From NCBI RefSeq assembly GCF_029269745.1, contig NZ_JARJHT010000002.1, positions 248,001 through 312,000 of the forward strand: DNA of 64,000 nt, written 5' to 3'. Every line of letters begins with the position of its first letter. The stretch's first letter is position 1. Shown here one piece after another: positions 61,176 to 64,000 of the stretch. A program made the translations under genes and the position numbers. Origin of the DNA: Polluticoccus soli (GTDB lineage Bacteria > Bacteroidota > Bacteroidia > Chitinophagales > Chitinophagaceae). The notes under the pieces are model-generated. The model searched no databases. It saw nothing but the letters and a program-made list of their open reading frames with translations, and had not been told where the DNA came from.

Positions 61176-61955
61176 CTATGGATCGATTGTTCTGGTGTAA
61201 CTCCCATCATAATGGTTTTGAACAATGCTATCAGCACGTCTAAAAAACCAAATACCTTGCAAGCTATCATCTACTTCGAACGTTCGGGAAGTAATGTCGA
61301 CAGCTGCAAATTTGCATTTTGCCGTGCCCTTTTTACACCACACGTAGTAGGGGGTATTGTGAGCATTGTTAGAATAAGGAGAATGCGGAAATTTATCTTG
61401 TGTCAATCCTGTAACCATTCGGTCGAAATCCTTTAGCACTAATGCACTTTCTTTGCTGGTGCTGGGTTGATGTTGAAAAATAGTCCCGAGCGGAAGCAAG
61501 GTATCTTTGCCGATGAGTTTTTGAAATAGCCTTTGGTACCTGAACATTACAAACTCTGGTTTGCCTTTTGGCGGCTGGTAACATATAAACCCACGTACAC
61601 CACAATCTTCTATCCAGCATCTACTGCTATACAAAGCAATCGCCGCTTCAGAAATATCCATTAAACTGTCTACATAGTTTTTTAGCCTGATTTCCGGGTC
61701 TTCAAACAATGCTCTTTCTTGCCCACTGTCTAACATTGCGCTTCTTACAAGGATTCCATCTTGATAAAGCTTAACCGGGCCATCTACAGTTTGCGTATCA
61801 GCCGTGTAACTGAAGCTCGATACTAAGGTGTCATTTTTATACCTTTCCTTAATTATATGTGTGCCGCTCTGATGATAATACTCACCATTTCGTTGCCGTG
61901 GTTCAGAACTACAGCTAGCAAAAAGCCCGATGATATATACCAAACCCTTTTTCAT
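61176..61955 (-). CDS. Predicted lipoprotein, unknown
   Basis: 259 residues with a lipoprotein signal (MKKGLVYIIGLFASCSS, lipobox FASC). The N-terminal region includes REYHQSG-type and IKERYKNDTLVSSFSYT strands, and a middle part has RCWIEDCGVRGFICYQPPKGKPEF with several cysteines. It belongs to the same AT-richer stretch as 60396-61112 and lies 63 bases upstream of it on the same strand, so the two may be one unit. I recognise no family. Confidence 0.6.
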   Translation of the reverse strand: MKKGLVYIIGLFASCSSEPRQRNGEYYHQSGTHIIKERYKNDTLVSSFSYTADTQTVDGPVKLYQDGILVRSAMLDSGQERALFEDPEIRLKNYVDSLMDISEAAIALYSSRCWIEDCGVRGFICYQPPKGKPEFVMFRYQRLFQKLIGKDTLLPLGTIFQHQPSTSKESALVLKDFDRMVTGLTQDKFPHSPYSNNAHNTPYYVWCKKGTAKCKFAAVDITSRTFEVDDSLQGIWFFRRADSIVQNHYDGSYTRTIDP

Positions 61956-61990
61956 GCTCTCAACTAAGCGAATATAGAATAAATTTTCGT

Positions 61991-61998
61991 ATTTTTGC
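61991..61998 (+). promoter_or_regulatory. -7 box of the terminase-like gene (TATTTTTG)
   Basis: TATTTTTG, 21 bases before the ATG at 62020. No TTTG at the usual spacing upstream. Confidence 0.5.
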
Positions 61999-62019
61999 TA
62001 TAATAAACCATATCACCCT

Positions 62020-62448
62020 ATGCCCTCTATCAACCTCGCCCACGAGCGCTTTATCAGCGAAATGATCCTGCATGGCGACAGGCGCAAAGCCTACCTGGCC
62101 GCTTATCCTGGCTGCAATGAATTATCGGCTTACAACAGTGCCTGCCGGCTTTTATCCAGCCCATATGTCCAATTCCGTATCCGCAATGCCGTTCTGGCTA
62201 CCCAACAAGAAGTGGAGCAGGAGCTGAAAGAACACCTCCGCGAAGCCGCAATGTCCATTAACGATAAGCGCGCTTTGTTGGCCGCCATTGCTACAGGACA
62301 ACTAACGACAACAAAAACTGTTGTCCGCTACAACAGGGAGTACACCCTGCAGCTAAAGCCACAACACCGTGATATTCTGGCTGCTATAAGTTACGATATG
62401 AAACTGACCGACTGCTGGAAAAGGGAATTTGACGATGATGACTTCTAA
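62020..62448 (+). CDS. Terminase-small-subunit-like DNA-binding protein, stand-alone
   Basis: 142 residues. The N-terminal HERFISEMILHGDRRKAYLAAYPGCNELSAYNSACRLLSSPYVQFRI region matches the helix-turn-helix of phage terminase small subunits (AYxxAYPG then xxxACRLLxxPxV). The C-terminal half (LLAAIATGQLTTTKTVV, QHRDILAAI) resembles their oligomerisation part. No large subunit, portal or capsid gene is nearby, so this is either a prophage relic or a domesticated regulator. It has a -7 box upstream. It sits between AT-rich unknown genes and gltA. Confidence 0.65.
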   Translation: MPSINLAHERFISEMILHGDRRKAYLAAYPGCNELSAYNSACRLLSSPYVQFRIRNAVLATQQEVEQELKEHLREAAMSINDKRALLAAIATGQLTTTKTVVRYNREYTLQLKPQHRDILAAISYDMKLTDCWKREFDDDDF

Positions 62449-62547
62449 AACAAACAAAAACAAACAACAGATATGATATTGTGTAATATCGAATGATTTG
62501 GGACTGGCGGAAACGAGCCACAGGAGCGGCTATGGGGCAGTAAACGA

Positions 62548-62575
62548 TTTAAATAGTTTGTTGCTTCTATTTAAA
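62548..62575. promoter_or_regulatory. Inverted repeat upstream of gltA
   Basis: TTTAAATAG (62548-62556) and CTATTTAAA (62567-62575), arms of nine bases and a 10-base spacer. It lies just upstream of TAACTTTA (62588-62595), one base off a -7 box, about 46 bases before the gltA ATG. It may be an operator; no regulator gene is adjacent. Confidence 0.4.
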
Positions 62576-62641
62576 CTGCGGTTTCATTAACTTTACCCCG
62601 CTTAATATTATTCCGAGTTATAACACCTCCTTTAAATTTCT

Positions 62642-63964
62642 ATGGGTTACGTAAAAGACAGCTTCAGGGCCAAGGCTGATGAGCAGGCTAAAGAGATCAA
62701 GAATATCATTGCACAGCACGGCGAAAAAGTGCTGGACCAGGTGACCATCGCACAGGCATACCAGGGTATGCGCGGTATCCCCGGTTTGATCACTGAGACA
62801 TCATTACTTGATTCGAACGAGGGTATCCGTTTCCGTGGTTTCTCTATTCCCGAGCTGAGGGAAAAACTGCCGCATGCAGAAGGTGGCAACGAACCACTGC
62901 CCGAAGGCCTGTTTTACCTGATGCTGGTTGGCGAAGTTCCTACCCAGGAAGATGTGGAGCATATCTCGGCTACATGGGCGCGCCGCAGCCACGTACCGAA
63001 CCACGTGTTCGATACCATCGAAGCGCTGCCTGCCTCTACGCACCCAATGACACAGTTCTCTATCGCTGTGCTGGCACTGCAAACAGAATCTAAATTCGCT
63101 AAAGCCTACAACGAAGGCATCAGCAAAAAAGAATACTGGGATTATGTGTACGAAGATACCATGACCCTGATAGCCCGCCTGCCACGTATCGCTGCATATA
63201 TCTACCGTCGCAAATACAAGAATGGCGAACACATTCAACCAGACGGTATGCTGGACTGGAGCGCCAACTTCGCTCACATGCTGGGCTTCGATAACGAAGG
63301 CTTCCGCGAGCTGATGCGTTTGTACCTTACCATCCACGCCGACCACGAAGGCGGTAACGTGTCTGCACACGCTACACACCTGGTAGGTTCTGCACTGAGC
63401 GATCCTTACCTGTCGTTCGCCGCTGGTATGACCGGTCTTGCTGGTCCGCTGCACGGCCTGGCCAACCAGGAAGTGATCCGCTGGATAGAAGAAATGCAGC
63501 AGGAGCTGAAAACAGAGCAACCAAGCAAAGAGCAGATAGCTGACTACATAAAGAAAACCCTGACCGAGGGTAAAGTTGTTCCGGGTTATGGCCACGCGGT
63601 ACTCCGCAAAACCGATCCACGCTTTACAGCGCAAATGGAGTTTGCTAAAAAGCATTGCCCTAACGACCCTGTGGTGCAAACCGTATGGAACGTATACGAA
63701 GTGGCACCTCCGATACTGGAAGGTACCGGCAAGATCAAAAATCCATGGCCTAACGTAGACGCGCACTCTGGCGCCCTGCTGAAACACTACGGCCTGGTAG
63801 AAGAAGATTTCTACACGGTGCTGTTCGGCGTATCGCGCGCACTGGGTGTACTGGCCAGCCTTTGCTGGGACCGTGCCCTGGGCTTCGCTATCGAGCGTCC
63901 GAAGTCAATGACCACAGAGTGGATTAAGAAGTTTGTAGAGAAAAGCGAGACCGTAGCGGGGTAG
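62642..63964 (+). CDS. gltA: Citrate synthase (eukaryote-like type)
   Basis: 440 residues, the first step of the TCA cycle (acetyl-CoA plus oxaloacetate). The catalytic residues are His271 in [11 protein letters not shown], His318 in GYGHAVLR and Asp373 in NVDAHSG. The segments [14 protein letters not shown] and [12 protein letters not shown] and the length match the mitochondrial-like type rather than the hexameric Gram-negative type with the NADH-binding domain, which is usual for Bacteroidota. The ATG at 62642 follows a weak -7 box (62588-62595) and an inverted repeat. It complements pdhA in the window functionally but not by operon. Confidence 0.95.
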   Translation: MGYVKDSFRAKADEQAKEIKNIIAQHGEKVLDQVTIAQAYQGMRGIPGLITETSLLDSNEGIRFRGFSIPELREKLPHAEGGNEPLPEGLFYLMLVGEVPTQEDVEHISATWARRSHVPNHVFDTIEALPASTHPMTQFSIAVLALQTESKFAKAYNEGISKKEYWDYVYEDTMTLIARLPRIAAYIYRRKYKNGEHIQPDGMLDWSANFAHMLGFDNEGFRELMRLYLTIHADHEGGNVSAHATHLVGSALSDPYLSFAAGMTGLAGPLHGLANQEVIRWIEEMQQELKTEQPSKEQIADYIKKTLTEGKVVPGYGHAVLRKTDPRFTAQMEFAKKHCPNDPVVQTVWNVYEVAPPILEGTGKIKNPWPNVDAHSGALLKHYGLVEEDFYTVLFGVSRALGVLASLCWDRALGFAIERPKSMTTEWIKKFVEKSETVAG

Positions 63965-63974
63965 ACCACCTCCG

Positions 63975-63988
63975 CCCCCTGAAGGGGG
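63975..63988. repeat. Short GC hairpin at the window end
   Basis: CCCCC-TGAA-GGGGG, 10 bases after the gltA stop. It may be the gltA terminator or the start of an interspersed repeat cut off by the window edge; the flanks are incomplete. Confidence 0.35.
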
Positions 63989-64000
63989 AACCAGGAAGGC

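Noticed and set aside
59890-61955. Toxin-immunity or defence island
   Set aside because: The three unknown proteins show no nuclease, toxin, immunity or NTPase motif that I can name; AT-richness alone is not enough.
62020-62448. Prophage at the right end of the window
   Set aside because: Only one terminase-like gene is present; no integrase, portal, capsid, tail or lysis gene and no attachment repeat was seen.
62804-63787. Long minus-strand ORF of 327 codons inside gltA
   Set aside because: Antisense shadow of citrate synthase, whose catalytic residues are all present; GC-rich coding DNA often leaves such frames open.
1-64000. tRNA genes, rRNA genes, RNase P RNA or tmRNA
   Set aside because: No cloverleaf with a TTCGA-type T loop and CCA-side pairing and no recognisable conserved RNA core was found in any gap by reading; a covariance search would be the decisive test.

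Overview
The window looks like a chromosomal segment of a Bacteroidota bacterium, most likely of the Chitinophagaceae/Chitinophagales. Four things point there. Many transcription units start behind the Bacteroidota promoter form (TTTG at -33, TAnnTTTG at -7). At least eight large proteins end in type IX secretion system (T9SS) sorting domains. A dnaE-thioredoxin gene pair opens the window. The citrate synthase is of the eukaryote-like 440-residue form. No rRNA, tRNA, CRISPR array, integrase or transposase was found.

Layout. 0-4 kb: the 3' end of dnaE, two tandem thioredoxins, a membrane desaturase and small lipoprotein/membrane genes. 4-14.3 kb: a 1028-residue Ig-like-repeat surface protein, dusB, the potassium transporter kup and an SBBP-repeat surface protein. 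14.3-17 kb: phoH, purE and an SDR oxidoreductase. 17-26.2 kb: four tandem, clearly paralogous FG-GAP/VCBS T9SS cargo genes. 26.2-30.8 kb: prs-rplY, a frameshifted GT-C mannosyltransferase-like gene, osmC and an F420-type reductase-like gene. 30.8-36 kb: pdhA-TPR-ribH-lutA on the minus strand, then recF and aqpZ. 36-39.5 kb: DUF1361, creD-like, a winged-helix regulator and two membrane proteins. 39.5-45.7 kb: a GbsR/MarR-type regulator and a complete TolC/MFP/RND efflux operon. 45.8-50.4 kb: two PAS histidine kinases and a single-domain response regulator. 50.4-59.7 kb: three more T9SS cargo proteins (gliding-type C terminus, SGNH hydrolase, ELWxxDGT repeats), small stress-type genes and a duplicated lipoprotein pair. 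59.9-62.5 kb: AT-richer unrecognised genes plus a lone terminase-small-subunit-like gene. The window ends with gltA.

How the parts fit. Core metabolism (pdhA, gltA, prs, ribH, purE) and nucleic-acid genes (dnaE, recF, dusB, rplY, phoH) are interleaved with a rich outer-surface inventory, as expected for a T9SS-bearing environmental bacterium. No T9SS machinery lies here; only cargo is present.

The two most distinctive regulatory signals are paired operators. TTGGTTCT-N8-AGAACTAA lies before both the GbsR-like regulator and the efflux operon it probably controls. A near-identical 24-base palindromic element lies the same distance (24-26 bases) before creD and before a small membrane gene, with a winged-helix regulator gene between them. 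The other leading observations are the FG-GAP paralog array with a shared cysteine/tryptophan insert, a single-base frameshift in a PIG-V-like gene, and an unexplained promoter plus small ORF at 7.3-7.5 kb.
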